NCBI RefSeq assembly: GCF_001654455.1
Contig: NZ_CP015772.1
Location: 4,154,001 to 4,218,000, forward strand
Reading direction: 5' to 3'
Length of the DNA stretch: 64,000 nucleotides
Source: Niabella ginsenosidivorans
GTDB taxonomy: Bacteria; Bacteroidota; Bacteroidia; Chitinophagales; Chitinophagaceae
Part shown: positions 17,267 to 26,826 of the stretch, one piece after another
Numbering within the stretch: position 1 is the stretch's first letter
Layout: each line of letters starts with the position of its first letter
The notes under the pieces: model-generated
Databases searched by the model: none
What the model saw: only the letters and a program-made list of their open reading frames with translations
What the model was told of the DNA's origin: nothing
Translations under genes and position numbers: made by a program

Positions 17267-18864
17267 TAACCTTTAAAAGTTGTTAAAGAATATTGATTCT
17301 TTGCTTTTTCATAATGAACGTTAAATACCTTAAAGAAAAGGACTGCAATGGCCACGCAAAGACTTACTGCTGCCAGAACATAATAGATGTCCTGCGCTGC
17401 CAGTATGATACTTTGTTTATAAATGCCTGCATGCACGGAAGCCGCTGCCAGCCCGGGAGCCGTTGCAGCATCATGTCCTGATGAGGAAAGGGACTTCAGC
17501 ATTCCCTGCCACAGGGACTGGAAACGCGGATCATCCGGCGTGTACTGGGCGGAGATATAGGTATAGTGGTTTTGCTTGGCCTGGTTATACCGGTCTAACC
17601 AGAAGGCCGAGCTAAACGGCGCTGCCAGCACCGACCGGAAAGAAATAGAAAAGAAAGCGCGCGACCGGTTGTCCTGTACCGGTATATTCACCGAAGCATA
17701 ATAGGACAATGATGTAATGGTAATTCCAAATGCAGCCGCAGACAACATCATAGGTATGAAAAAGGCATTTGTATTTTCTTCCGGGTAAAGGATATGGGCT
17801 GTGATAAAATAATACAGGGCAAAAAGAGAAAATCCCAGAAACAACGGACCCCTTGCCTTATGCCGCCGGTGCAGCCATATACCCGTCAGCGGTATACACA
17901 CCGCATAAGCTACTGCCATAAACAGGTTAGAGGTGGCCGTATATTTATTATCATACCCCAGCACCGTGCGCATGAACTCCGTGGAGATGCTGAAGGTGTT
18001 GTAAATAAAAAACAACAGGATCATCATACTAACGCCTAATAAAGCATGACTGTATTTCTGAAGCACCCGCAAATCTACATACGGGCGCTTAGCGCTGAGC
18101 ATCCGCACGGCCCACATAAGAATAGCAATTACCGCAATGGTAAAGGCCGTTTTTATTTCGTTGCTTTCCAGCCAGCGCAGGCGCTCCCCGTAAATACAAC
18201 CATAGGACAGGGACAAACCCGCCAGCACCACAAGGGCATACCCGATCCAGTCTACCTGGTATAAGGGGTACTTCCGTGCTTTTCTTTTTCCGTGCATCAG
18301 AAACCGTACAATGAGCCAGCTCAGGCAGAGCCCGGGCAATGAGACGATAAACGTATATTTCCAGGGGTGCTGCAACAGGATGACAGCAGTAATATAAGTG
18401 CTTACCTGTGTAATAGGGTACGAGAGGCCGTAATACATGCCATACAATAATCCCCTGCTGTTGGTGGGATTAAAGCGTGCCAGGAAGATGCTGATACAAT
18501 CCATCAGGCAAATGATTTTTACGCTGGACAGCAAAAAATTATTCATAAAAAGCAGGTTATCATTGATGATAAGGGGCGCCAGCACAGACAATACGATTTC
18601 TGCCGTTATTCCGGTCAGCAACAATTTTTTTTGCCGGAAATAACGCTGAAAACGGGTAATGACAGGAAATATGGCAGCCCCGGCTATTGAGCCACCATAA
18701 TAGGCAAACTGGATAAAATCTTTTTCATCACCCAGGTAGGCAGTAATGGAAAGAATAGAGTAAGACGAAATACCGCTTACAAGAATCTGGGAGCATAGCA
18801 GTATGAAAATATTTACGTCCCGGCTCCATTTGGGCACCCAGTTATGAAAAACAGATGAGTTCAT
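17266..18864 (-). CDS. MFS multidrug transporter, EmrB/QacA (DHA2)-like
   Basis: 532 aa from ATG 18864 (MNSSVFHNWVPKWSRDVNIF). A longer open frame to 18930 runs through the operator and the end of marR and is rejected. About 14 hydrophobic segments are seen, as in the drug:H+ antiporter-2 family, with a large loop before the last helix (about residues 450-500). Classical motif A (GxLaDrxGrk) is poorly kept, as in Bacteroidota members of this group. Together with TolC and HlyD it forms an Emr-type pump. Substrate unknown. Confidence 0.85.
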   Translation of the reverse strand: MNSSVFHNWVPKWSRDVNIFILLCSQILVSGISSYSILSITAYLGDEKDFIQFAYYGGSIAGAAIFPVITRFQRYFRQKKLLLTGITAEIVLSVLAPLIINDNLLFMNNFLLSSVKIICLMDCISIFLARFNPTNSRGLLYGMYYGLSYPITQVSTYITAVILLQHPWKYTFIVSLPGLCLSWLIVRFLMHGKRKARKYPLYQVDWIGYALVVLAGLSLSYGCIYGERLRWLESNEIKTAFTIAVIAILMWAVRMLSAKRPYVDLRVLQKYSHALLGVSMMILLFFIYNTFSISTEFMRTVLGYDNKYTATSNLFMAVAYAVCIPLTGIWLHRRHKARGPLFLGFSLFALYYFITAHILYPEENTNAFFIPMMLSAAAFGITITSLSYYASVNIPVQDNRSRAFFSISFRSVLAAPFSSAFWLDRYNQAKQNHYTYISAQYTPDDPRFQSLWQGMLKSLSSSGHDAATAPGLAAASVHAGIYKQSIILAAQDIYYVLAAVSLCVAIAVLFFKVFNVHYEKAKNQYSLTTFKG

Positions 18865-18894
18865 AGCACTCTTTGAATTATTAGTTAAACAGGA

Positions 18895-18916
18895 AATAGT
18901 TAACCAGTTAACTATT
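18895..18916. promoter_or_regulatory. Palindromic operator candidate between marR and the MFS gene
   Basis: Arms AATAGTTAAC and GTTAACTATT around CA make a perfect 22-bp palindrome. It lies 31 bp upstream of the MFS start and just beyond the end of marR. MarR-family proteins bind palindromes of about this length. Confidence 0.6.
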
Positions 18917-18926
18917 GAAAAAAAAA

Positions 18927-19370
18927 TCAATATTGCTCCAACAATGTATCCAGTACTTCTCTCGCTATCCGCAGTTTTTGTTCGGGAATATTGCTTTCCG
19001 GCACCAGAACAGATTTCTGCGCAATTCTCAACACTTTTCCTTTTATAGCATTGGCCCTGGGGGTCAAGAAGATCAGCTTATTCCTTTTATCTGCCTGGTT
19101 CATTTCCCGGTACACCAGCCCGCGCCGCTCCAGATGATCAATCAGCTTGGTTAAATTGGCTTTTTCCTTATAGGACATCTCTGCCAGTTCCTGCTGGTTC
19201 ACCCCGTTCTTTTCCCAGAGGCAACGGAGCACCGAATACATTTCAGCTGTAAGGTCCAACCCCTGCGCATTGAACTCCGCGGTTAATTTTGTGCGGATGA
19301 CACTATTAAGCTTCCCGATCTTCCTGCTGATCGCCCTGCTGAGGTTATTCAGTATCTCCGATTCTTTCAT
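18927..19370 (-). CDS. MarR-family transcriptional regulator
   Basis: A 147-aa winged-helix regulator. MYSVLRCLWEKNGVNQQELAEM and NLTKLIDHLERRGLVYREMNQADKRNKLIFLT cover the recognition helix and the wing with its D-x-R-x-K-like motif. It is the first gene of the efflux operon, with palindromes at both its 5' side (19395-19420) and 3' side (18895-18916). Autorepression and ligand-induced release of the pump genes is the expected mode. Confidence 0.9.
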   Translation of the reverse strand: MKESEILNNLSRAISRKIGKLNSVIRTKLTAEFNAQGLDLTAEMYSVLRCLWEKNGVNQQELAEMSYKEKANLTKLIDHLERRGLVYREMNQADKRNKLIFLTPRANAIKGKVLRIAQKSVLVPESNIPEQKLRIAREVLDTLLEQY

Positions 19371-19385
19371 ATCCTAAACTTTATG

Positions 19386-19393
19386 CAAAGGTA
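19386..19393 (-). promoter_or_regulatory. Promoter -7 element of marR
   Basis: TACCTTTG on the minus strand fits TAnnTTTG. The predicted start site is about 19381, giving a leader near 11 nt. The spacer towards -33 is filled by the inverted repeat at 19395-19420. Confidence 0.5.
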
Positions 19394-19394
19394 T

Positions 19395-19420
19395 AAATTA
19401 GTTTAATAGGAAACTAATTT
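19395..19420. promoter_or_regulatory. Inverted repeat in the marR promoter, operator candidate
   Basis: Arms AAATTAGTTT and AAACTAATTT flank AATAGG. It lies directly upstream of the -7 box, in position to block RNA polymerase. It shares the TAGTT half-site with the 18895-18916 palindrome but with wider spacing. Confidence 0.6.
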
Positions 19421-19512
19421 TATTTTAAGCCCGGAATATACAGCAAAAGCAACCTCCCGTTAAAAAGCGCCTTGCGCTCCAATAACGCCAGAATATTGAA
19501 TTATAATGTCCA

Positions 19513-20016
19513 TTACAGTTTTGGTGAGGTGCCTTTCAGACCATCCATCTGCTTTTTGATATCTTTTATCCGGCCTTCAATAACATCAGCGTCCTTATCA
19601 ACTTCCTTTTTAACAGTTTCGGCAGCCGCTTCATCCCTTTTCGCTGCCGTCAGTTCCGCTATCTTCACATAAAGTTTATGAAGCTCATCCAGCTTGTCCT
19701 CATTCAGATCTTCCGCATCTACCAGGCGGTTACTGGCACCTTTGGTAGCTGCAATCAGCTCATTCAGTTTTAATTGAATGGCCTTTGAATCTTTGTTCTG
19801 GGATTTCTGGATCAGGAATACCATCAGGAAAGTGACAATAGTAGTTCCGGTATTGACCACCAGTTGCCAGGTTTCTGAATAATGAAATAAAGGGCCGGTT
19901 GCTGCCCAGATCACGATCAGCAGTGCTGCAATTATAAAAGCCAGGGAAGAACCGGTGGCCTGTGTTACCTTGTTGGCAAATCGTTCAAAAAAAGGAACAG
20001 AAGCATTTTTTTGCAT
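19513..20016 (-). CDS. Low-affinity iron permease family protein
   Basis: A 167-aa membrane protein. The N-terminal FFERFANKVTQATGSSLAFI and TWQLVVNTGTTIVTFLMVFLIQ match the Fet4-like small membrane family (pfam04120 as I recall it). Two hydrophobic segments (about 23-42 and 52-72) are followed by NKDSKAIQLKLNELI and a long acidic/basic coiled-coil tail that is not membrane-embedded. Bacterial members are half the size of yeast Fet4, and iron transport is not established for them. Confidence 0.8.
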   Translation of the reverse strand: MQKNASVPFFERFANKVTQATGSSLAFIIAALLIVIWAATGPLFHYSETWQLVVNTGTTIVTFLMVFLIQKSQNKDSKAIQLKLNELIAATKGASNRLVDAEDLNEDKLDELHKLYVKIAELTAAKRDEAAAETVKKEVDKDADVIEGRIKDIKKQMDGLKGTSPKL

Positions 20017-20158
20017 GAGGAATAGTTATTTAAGCATGAAAAGATAGAGACCAGAAAGATACCAAATAAAAAAGAACAGGGCATTTTTTGTGCCAGCTAT
20101 TGTTAATACCAGTCCCCCTGCACAAGGGACCGGATGTTTCAGTGTTTACGCTTTTTAT

Positions 20159-20166
20159 TATTTTTG
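20159..20166 (+). promoter_or_regulatory. Probable -7 element of the M28 peptidase gene
   Basis: TATTTTTG fits TAnnTTTG; the ATG at 20186 follows about 15 nt after the predicted start site. It excludes the longer upstream reading frame as coding. No clear -33 TTTG is seen. Confidence 0.45.
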
Positions 20167-20185
20167 GTACTTAATTCTACAGGGT

Positions 20186-21541
20186 ATGAAAAAAAGAACC
20201 GCGCTGCTGTGGCTGTCTGTTTACTTAGTCTTTCCCACCCGGGCTCAGATCATCATTCAAAAAGACCCGGTTATTGAAAAAATGGTATCCGGGGTTTCTG
20301 CCGACTCATTAAGATCCTACATCACTTCCCTGGTGCATTTTAACACCAGGCATACCCTCAGCGTTCAGAATAAACCTGATGAAGGAATTGGCGCAGCCCG
20401 GAAATGGGTATTGGGCCGGTTTCAGCAATTTGCAAAAAATGCGGGCGGGCGTTTAACAACCTATATTGATACGATCAGCTATGCACCTGATGGTAAAAGA
20501 GTAGATCGGACGATACTATTGGGCAATGTAGTTGCAGTATTGAAAGGCACACATTCTGAAGACAGGCGCGTTTTTATGATGACCGCTCACCTGGATACCC
20601 GCCGTACTGATGTTATGGACCGTGCCGGAACAGCGCCCGGTGCTAATGATAACGGAAGCGGCGTAGCTGCGCTTATTGAATGCGTACGCATCCTGAGCCG
20701 GCAACCTTTTCCTGCAACCATTGTTTTTGTGGCTACTTCAGGTGAGGAACAGGGGCTTCTGGGTGCAAAGTTCCTTTCAGACAGGGTTACTGCTCAAAAC
20801 TGGCAGCTGGAAGCATTGCTGAACAATGATATTATTGGCAGCAATAACAGTAATGAAACCCATATTATCAGCAATACGGAAGTGCGCGTTTTTAGTGAAG
20901 GCATTCCGGCAAAACTTACCCCGGAAGCAGCAGCAAAGATCCACTCTTACGGACTGGAAAATGACGGGGCGCCCCGGCAACTGGCGCGCTATTTCAAAGA
21001 AACCGGCGAGCGGTATGTAGACAATATGAAAGTAAATCTGATCTACAGAAATGACCGGTTCTTAAGAGGTGGCGATCATAACCCTTTTGTTGAAAAAGGG
21101 TATACCGCCATTCGTATTACGGAAATGAATGAGAACTTTGAGCACCAGCACCAGGATATCCGTACAGAAAACGGCACTCAGTACGGCGACCTCCCGGAAT
21201 GGATGGACTTTGAATACCTGAGAAAAAATACAGCCTTAAACCTTGCTACATTAGCCAACCTGGCAAAAGCACCGGCAATTCCACAAAATGTGTATTATGT
21301 AATGAAAGGACTGGAGAACTCAACAACCGTAAAATGGGATGCCCCCGTAACGACTGCCGATGGTTATTATCTCCTGATGCGGGAAACCAGCAGCCCGGTC
21401 TGGCAAAAAAAGATCTTTACAAAAGAAAATTCTATAACCGTTCCTTTTTCAAAAGACAACTATTTTTTTGCAGTACAATCCGTTAACGGGGCAGGCAATG
21501 AAAGCCTGCCCGCAGTGGTGGGACTACCCTCCAAAAAATAA
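20186..21541 (+). CDS. Secreted M28-family zinc aminopeptidase with C-terminal FN3-like domain
   Basis: 451 aa from ATG 20186 (MKKRTALLWLSVYLVFPTRA is a signal peptide). Zinc ligands and catalytic motifs: MTAHLDTRR (His, Asp), PGANDNGSGVAAL (bridging Asp), TSGEEQGLLGAK (catalytic Glu pair), LLNNDIIGS (Asp) and the late FEHQHQD (His). RGGDHNPFVEKGYTAIRITE is also typical of M28. Residues about 370-451 form a fibronectin III-like module (STTVKWDAPVTTADGYYLL, FFAVQSVNGAGNES). An 33-codon upstream extension lacks a signal sequence at its start and was rejected. Confidence 0.9.
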   Translation: MKKRTALLWLSVYLVFPTRAQIIIQKDPVIEKMVSGVSADSLRSYITSLVHFNTRHTLSVQNKPDEGIGAARKWVLGRFQQFAKNAGGRLTTYIDTISYAPDGKRVDRTILLGNVVAVLKGTHSEDRRVFMMTAHLDTRRTDVMDRAGTAPGANDNGSGVAALIECVRILSRQPFPATIVFVATSGEEQGLLGAKFLSDRVTAQNWQLEALLNNDIIGSNNSNETHIISNTEVRVFSEGIPAKLTPEAAAKIHSYGLENDGAPRQLARYFKETGERYVDNMKVNLIYRNDRFLRGGDHNPFVEKGYTAIRITEMNENFEHQHQDIRTENGTQYGDLPEWMDFEYLRKNTALNLATLANLAKAPAIPQNVYYVMKGLENSTTVKWDAPVTTADGYYLLMRETSSPVWQKKIFTKENSITVPFSKDNYFFAVQSVNGAGNESLPAVVGLPSKK

Positions 21542-21566
21542 AGCCACAGGCTGTGTGCCTGTGGCT
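21542..21566. terminator. Perfect 10-bp hairpin between convergent genes
   Basis: AGCCACAGGC and GCCTGTGGCT enclose a 5-nt loop directly after the M28 stop and 27 bp before the SusD stop. It could end transcription in both directions, although no oligo-T tract follows. Confidence 0.6.
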
Positions 21567-21592
21567 TGGAGATCATGGCGAATACCGAAAGA

Positions 21593-23059
21593 TCAGTTGT
21601 ATCCGGGATTTTGCTGTGCCTCTAACCCCCGATTCCTGTTAATTTCATCCTGGGAAATGGGAAGAATGATTTTATAATAGCTCCGGTCGATCGTTTTAGG
21701 CCGCGTGGTTATGGTGCCTACAAACTCATCATTAAAAGTGATCTGTTTATTTAACCGTATCATATCAAAAAAGCGGTGCCCTTCACAAAAAAGCTCCTTG
21801 CTTCTTTCATCCAGGATCATATCCATAGTAACTGTTGCAGCAGTGGCCGGTGCTAAATTCGGCGAACGCTTTCTTATGGCATTCAGGTAACCCGCTGCTT
21901 TTTCTTTGTCAGTTGCCAGAGCAGCCTCTGCAGCAATTAGATAAACTTCCGATAAACGGATCACTTTGATGTTGACTGCGCTTTGTGAACCTTTATCCCC
22001 AACATGACTGGTATTTCCGCTGTATTTATAGCAGGAGCCCAGGCGGGGCTTAGCTGTTGTTGATAATTCATCCGCGGCCATTACCGACCACCTGACGTCA
22101 CTGGTATCCTGCTTTAACCGGTTTAAGAAACCATCGCTTGCTCCAAACCATCCGGCAGCAGCACCTCCACCATCGCCTTTTCTTCTTAAATAATAACCCA
22201 GGCTTGATGAACCCAGGTCGGCTTCTCCGGTAAGCATCACCAGTTCAAATATGGATTCACTTCCAAACTGGGAAGTCCATGAGGTGGCCCAGTTTCCGGG
22301 GGTATAAAGGGTATATTTGCCGCTGTTAATAATTTCTTCCGCTGCTGATAAGGCAGCAGCCGGATTGTTCATATATAAGTTCACCCTGGCCTGGAGTGCA
22401 AGGTTCCCGTAGTAATTGATATAACTGTTATTCACTTCTTTTGATAACAGCGGTGCTGCTTTGATAAGATCAGCCATTATCTGCCTATAATTTTCCTCTA
22501 CCGTATTCCGTAACGGTTTATCAAATGGCTTTAAAACACTCGTAATATTTGGAACGCCCCACGCTGTTTTATCAAAATTATAGGGCTTTCCGTACAGCCG
22601 TACCAGGTCAAAATACATTAACGCTCTTAAGGTGAGCGCCTCTCCTTCATATTCATCAAAGCCTTCTGCAGTGCCGGCTGTCTTTAATTTTTCTATATTC
22701 TCAATAAGATTATTGACCTGTAAAAGGCAAAAATAAATTTGTGACCAATACCCACTATAGCTGTTTGTGGTTATAGAATGGTTAAACGTATAAAGCGCAT
22801 CCAGGCCTCTTCCTGCCGAATAGATGGTAAGATCGCCTCCCTTGGCATCACCGTACATAATAAAATTCCGGCCGTAATAGTCCGAACTTGTCATGGCACG
22901 CATGATCCCGTTTATGATAACCTGAGCATCCTGTGGTGCTTTAATGGCATCACCGGCATTACTTGCATTCGTTGGTTCCACATTCAAAAAATCCTTGCCG
23001 CAGGAGGTAATCAATAAACCAAATACGAAATAAAATATATGATGTAATCTTATTTTCAT
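21593..23059 (-). CDS. SusD/RagB-family outer membrane lipoprotein
   Basis: A 488-aa lipoprotein: signal with lipobox LLITSC at about residue 20 (MKIRLHHIFYFVFGLLITSC). Helical TPR-like SusD features include ALTLRALMYFDLVRLYGKPY, LALQARVNLYMNNPAAAL and KVIRLSEVYLIAAEAAL. The C-terminal RSKELFCEGHRFFDMIRL and ILPISQDEINRN are classic RagB/SusD. It caps the SusC transporter encoded 17 bp upstream and binds the ligand. No glycoside hydrolase is in the same operon, so the ligand cannot be assigned. Confidence 0.95.
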   Translation of the reverse strand: MKIRLHHIFYFVFGLLITSCGKDFLNVEPTNASNAGDAIKAPQDAQVIINGIMRAMTSSDYYGRNFIMYGDAKGGDLTIYSAGRGLDALYTFNHSITTNSYSGYWSQIYFCLLQVNNLIENIEKLKTAGTAEGFDEYEGEALTLRALMYFDLVRLYGKPYNFDKTAWGVPNITSVLKPFDKPLRNTVEENYRQIMADLIKAAPLLSKEVNNSYINYYGNLALQARVNLYMNNPAAALSAAEEIINSGKYTLYTPGNWATSWTSQFGSESIFELVMLTGEADLGSSSLGYYLRRKGDGGGAAAGWFGASDGFLNRLKQDTSDVRWSVMAADELSTTAKPRLGSCYKYSGNTSHVGDKGSQSAVNIKVIRLSEVYLIAAEAALATDKEKAAGYLNAIRKRSPNLAPATAATVTMDMILDERSKELFCEGHRFFDMIRLNKQITFNDEFVGTITTRPKTIDRSYYKIILPISQDEINRNRGLEAQQNPGYN

Positions 23060-23076
23060 GATTATTAATTTTTAGC

Positions 23077-26000
23077 TTATAAACTTACTTCCAGCCCGAA
23101 AGTATAGGTCTTGGTGATCGGCAATTCCCAGCCGCGGGTCGAATATTGCGTTACTTCCGGGTCGGCTATTTTATATTTCGCCATTGTCAACAGGTTGGAC
23201 CCGTTAAAGAATAGGCGACCGGATTTAAGGCTGAGCTTATTTAAAAACCTGCCCGGAATATTGTATCCCAGGGTAATATTTTTTAACCGGAGAAAAGAGG
23301 CGTCATATAACTGGCGCGAACTGTATTGCATAGCATCCGTAAGATCCGTACCGCGGATCTGGGGTTGTGTTCCGTTATGGTTCGCATCCGTCCATAAATT
23401 TTCAAAATAATATTGGGATCTTATCCGCTCCCAGTAATAACCATCGTCTGCCACATCTTTAAAGGCGCCGTCATACAGTTTTCCGCCTATTTTATAAATA
23501 AACCCAAGCGCCAGTGTAAACCCTTTGTATTCAGCGTCTGTATTAAAGCCGCCATATAATTTGGGGATGCCCGTGCCCAAAATAACCATCTGCGCTTTTG
23601 CATAATCATAGGTAGCGCCCCTGCCCTTAAACTCAAAATCACCTTTTGGATTATCAGGGTCATTCACATAGTATACATTACTCCCGGTGCTTGGATCCAC
23701 GCCTGCCCACTCATAGCCATAAAAGGATAACATAGATGCCCCTTCCTGGTAAATAAACTGCGCACGTGCATCGTCTCCCGTAGGGTCATCCCAGATGATG
23801 GGCTGCCCGCCGTATAGTTCTTTAACCGTTGATTTTAATACGGAGCCGTTAACTGAGGCCGACCAGCGCAGGCCCGGCTTACGGATAAGATCACCGGCTA
23901 ATTCAAATTCCAGGCCCCTGTTGTTAATCCTGCCGATATTGCTTAAAATAGAAGAAATACCTGTAACAGTAGATATTGGTACAGACTGGATCAGGTCGTC
24001 TGTATTTTTATTAAAGTATTCAATGGTTCCGGTAAGCCGCTGGTTAAACAGGCCAAACTCAAGCGCAATATTAGCAGCCTTGCTCTTTTCCCAGGTAAGG
24101 GAGTCATTGCCAAAGGAGGAAATAAGACCGCCCGGTTGCTCGTTATATCTTGAATCTGTATTATAATAGATCAATGAGCGCCAGCCAAAATCATTAGAAG
24201 GCATGGTACCATTGGTACCATAAGAAGCCCTCACGCGCAAATTGCTGACCACACCGCCGGAATTAAAGAATTTTTCCTTATCGATCCGCCAGGAACCGGC
24301 TACTGACCAGAAATTAGCCCATCTTGTATCAGGAGCTACACGGGAGGTTCCATCTCTTCTGAAAGATCCGGAAAGATAATAGCGTTGATCATAATTGTAT
24401 TCCAGTCTTGACAATACAGACATCAGGTTATTGCCCCAGCTGTACCCGTTTGAGACCGTTTTGCCCGCTGTAGCAGGTGTCTGAAGCGAGCTCGTTGCCA
24501 GGTTGGTGCCGGACGCGCGCAAAAAATCCGTCACGTTTTTCTCTCCTTCAAAACCTGCTAAAAAGCCAATGTCATTTTTACCAAACTGCTCATTATAGTT
24601 TACTGTGGTGGAGGAAACCATTTTGGTATAAGTCGTGCTCATATCATCAACCGATCCATCAGAAGCCTGCCCGTTAAAATGCAGAGGACTGTAATACAAA
24701 TGGTCTTTAACACTGGAATTGTTGTACGAAAAAATGGACTTTACATTTAATGTAGGCAATATCTTAACCGTTAACCCTTCAATGGCCGATAAGGATAAGG
24801 TACGGCTGCCTCCATTCCATAATGTATTATAATATTCATCATTATATGCATAACTTCCATACCGGTCAGTAAAGGGAGCTCCTGTTTTATAATCTGTGGG
24901 CCAGTATAAAGGCCATAATAAATTCCGTGATTCCAGGAAGTAGTTCAATCCAAGGTTCCGGGAGTCATTAAAGCCCGTTTTATCATATTTTGCAACATTC
25001 ACGTTACTGGAAAATTCGATAATCTTTCCTATTTTCTGTGTCAGGTTTACCCTGCCCGCCACGCGTTCCAGTTCATTAACGGCAACCCTGTTCTTGTCTT
25101 TTGTATAGGACAGTGAGGAGTAATAGGTTGTATTATCGTTTCCGCCACTAACAGAAATATCATTCGTTGTAAAAAGCCCTGTTCTGAAAAGCACTTTGTT
25201 CCAGTCAAAATATTTGCCATCGCGGTTTTCAATGCCATCCGTCATCCCCTTTATGGCTATATTCTCATACCGGCCCGTACCCGGTGCTTCGAAATAATAA
25301 CCATGCATATTGAATTTCCCATTCAGCCGGTTTATAGCACTGGCACTTGCATCAGCTGCAGATGCGCCACCGGCTATACTATAATCGTAAAAAACTGAAT
25401 ACAGCATATTTACCTGGTCCTGAACACTGGCGGGCTCATAATTGTCCGTAGCCCAGGAAGGAGAAAAGCCTAAGGACGTTTTCAGCGATATAACGGGCTT
25501 GCCAAGCTTTCCTTTTTTGGTAGTTACAATGATAACCCCGTTTGCAGCCCGCGATCCGTACAATGATGAAGCAGCAGCATCCTTTAACACCGATATCGAT
25601 TCAATGTCATCCGGATTAAGCGAGTTCATAATATTATTCGTAGTATAGTTATAATCCGACATCTGGCCGCTGTTACCCGATATGACCGGCACTCCGTCAA
25701 TTACGTACAACGGATCTTTGGAGGCATTCATGGAGCCGATCCCACGGATCCTGATATCAGAAGCAGATCCTGCCTGCCCGGAGGTTTGAGAAAACTGTAA
25801 TCCTGCCACTTTACCATTCAGGGCATTTTCAAAAGTTGTATTAGGAGGGTCTTTTATATCATTAGCAGATAAAGTACTGACGGAACCTGTATAAGTCCCT
25901 TTTTTTGCTGTACCATAGGCAATGACCATTACTTCGTCCAGCGAAGTATTATCAGGTTCCAGAGAAACAGCAATCATCGCTTCATTCCCCACCGGGTATT

Positions 26001-26241
26001 CCTGCCGGAGATAGTTTACCGAGCTAAAAACCAGCACTGCCTTTTCCGGAACATTTTTCAATTCAAAAGCACCGTTTTCATCGGTTACTGTTATGGTATT
26101 TGTTCCCTTAACCTGTACAGTAGCTCCCTGAACAGGCGTTCCCACTCCGGCTTCCGTAACTTTTCCCGAAAGGGAACGTTGTGCCTGCACCTGCTGATAC
26201 AATGCAGCTATGCAGATGATAACAAATAGTAATGATTTCAT
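23077..26241 (-). CDS. SusC/RagA-family TonB-dependent outer membrane transporter
   Basis: 1054 aa with signal peptide (MKSLLFVIICIAALYQQVQA). A carboxypeptidase-like CNA-B domain (residues about 22-105, SGKVTEAGVGTPVQGATVQV) precedes the TonB plug (about 110-230; IRGIGSMNASKDPLYVIDGV, SLYGSRAANGVIIVTT) and a beta-barrel ending FGLEVSL with a C-terminal aromatic pattern. No STN domain is present, so it is not itself a sigma-signalling receptor. It pairs with SusD downstream for import of a glycan or similar nutrient. Confidence 0.95.
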   Translation of the reverse strand: MKSLLFVIICIAALYQQVQAQRSLSGKVTEAGVGTPVQGATVQVKGTNTITVTDENGAFELKNVPEKAVLVFSSVNYLRQEYPVGNEAMIAVSLEPDNTSLDEVMVIAYGTAKKGTYTGSVSTLSANDIKDPPNTTFENALNGKVAGLQFSQTSGQAGSASDIRIRGIGSMNASKDPLYVIDGVPVISGNSGQMSDYNYTTNNIMNSLNPDDIESISVLKDAAASSLYGSRAANGVIIVTTKKGKLGKPVISLKTSLGFSPSWATDNYEPASVQDQVNMLYSVFYDYSIAGGASAADASASAINRLNGKFNMHGYYFEAPGTGRYENIAIKGMTDGIENRDGKYFDWNKVLFRTGLFTTNDISVSGGNDNTTYYSSLSYTKDKNRVAVNELERVAGRVNLTQKIGKIIEFSSNVNVAKYDKTGFNDSRNLGLNYFLESRNLLWPLYWPTDYKTGAPFTDRYGSYAYNDEYYNTLWNGGSRTLSLSAIEGLTVKILPTLNVKSIFSYNNSSVKDHLYYSPLHFNGQASDGSVDDMSTTYTKMVSSTTVNYNEQFGKNDIGFLAGFEGEKNVTDFLRASGTNLATSSLQTPATAGKTVSNGYSWGNNLMSVLSRLEYNYDQRYYLSGSFRRDGTSRVAPDTRWANFWSVAGSWRIDKEKFFNSGGVVSNLRVRASYGTNGTMPSNDFGWRSLIYYNTDSRYNEQPGGLISSFGNDSLTWEKSKAANIALEFGLFNQRLTGTIEYFNKNTDDLIQSVPISTVTGISSILSNIGRINNRGLEFELAGDLIRKPGLRWSASVNGSVLKSTVKELYGGQPIIWDDPTGDDARAQFIYQEGASMLSFYGYEWAGVDPSTGSNVYYVNDPDNPKGDFEFKGRGATYDYAKAQMVILGTGIPKLYGGFNTDAEYKGFTLALGFIYKIGGKLYDGAFKDVADDGYYWERIRSQYYFENLWTDANHNGTQPQIRGTDLTDAMQYSSRQLYDASFLRLKNITLGYNIPGRFLNKLSLKSGRLFFNGSNLLTMAKYKIADPEVTQYSTRGWELPITKTYTFGLEVSL

Positions 26242-26534
26242 ATTTTTTTATTTAACAAATACAAATCAGCTATTGTAAAGAATTCAGTAACGCAATTACT
26301 GTTCGGTTTATCGGTTTAATAGCTCTTTACAGATATTTTAAAAGTAGAACAATCCTTTTAAAAAAGAAAAAATAACAATTATTTAATTTATTATTTTTTT
26401 TCACTGACTGATTCAGGGTAAAACAGTATCTGACAATTGAAATACTTTTGACCACATGTATATGTTTTTTGGGCAGAAATATATTACAAAATAAAGTATA
26501 TAAAGAGGTCCCATCTACTTATTACCACAGGGGT
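26242..26534. other. AT-rich upstream region of the susCD pair
   Basis: No gene is supported. The stretch contains runs of A and T (26360-26400) and should hold the susC promoter, but no unambiguous TAnnTTTG was found on the minus strand. Confidence 0.4.
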
Positions 26535-26542
26535 TAACTTTG
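26535..26542 (+). promoter_or_regulatory. -7 element in front of a 50-codon gene
   Basis: TAACTTTG followed by C matches TAnnTTTGC exactly. The predicted start site is about 21 nt before ATG 26568. No convincing -33 element is visible. Confidence 0.45.
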
Positions 26543-26567
26543 CGCTTTTATTAAACTTTAGAGCACC

Positions 26568-26720
26568 ATGCCCCTATTTACCGGAATTAAATCCTCTCCG
26601 TCAGGCCTGGAACCAATGAAGTCTGATACTGAAGAAATTGTTCTTTCAGTGGTCTTTATCATTATTGGATGCGGCCTTGGTTTCCTGATCAGCTGTGCAA
26701 TGGCAACCCTGTTCAGCTAA
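26568..26720 (+). CDS. Small single-span membrane protein (50 aa)
   Basis: ATG 26568 to TAA 26718-26720. The sequence has a polar N-terminus (MPLFTGIKSSPSGLEPMKSD) and one hydrophobic span at residues about 24-49 (VLSVVFIIIGCGLGFLISCA) with two Cys. Support comes from the -7 promoter element 26 bp upstream and the clean hydrophobic design. It lies between susC and gluconokinase, on the opposite strand. I do not recognise a family. It may instead be chance. Confidence 0.45.
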   Translation: MPLFTGIKSSPSGLEPMKSDTEEIVLSVVFIIIGCGLGFLISCAMATLFS

Positions 26721-26826
26721 GCAGTTAGTTCTTTGGGAAACACGCCTGTTTTGGAAAGGTAATGGGTCATGGTTACCGGATTGCAGGTCATCAGGAATAT
26801 ACCTGCATGCAATTCATTCAAAACAG

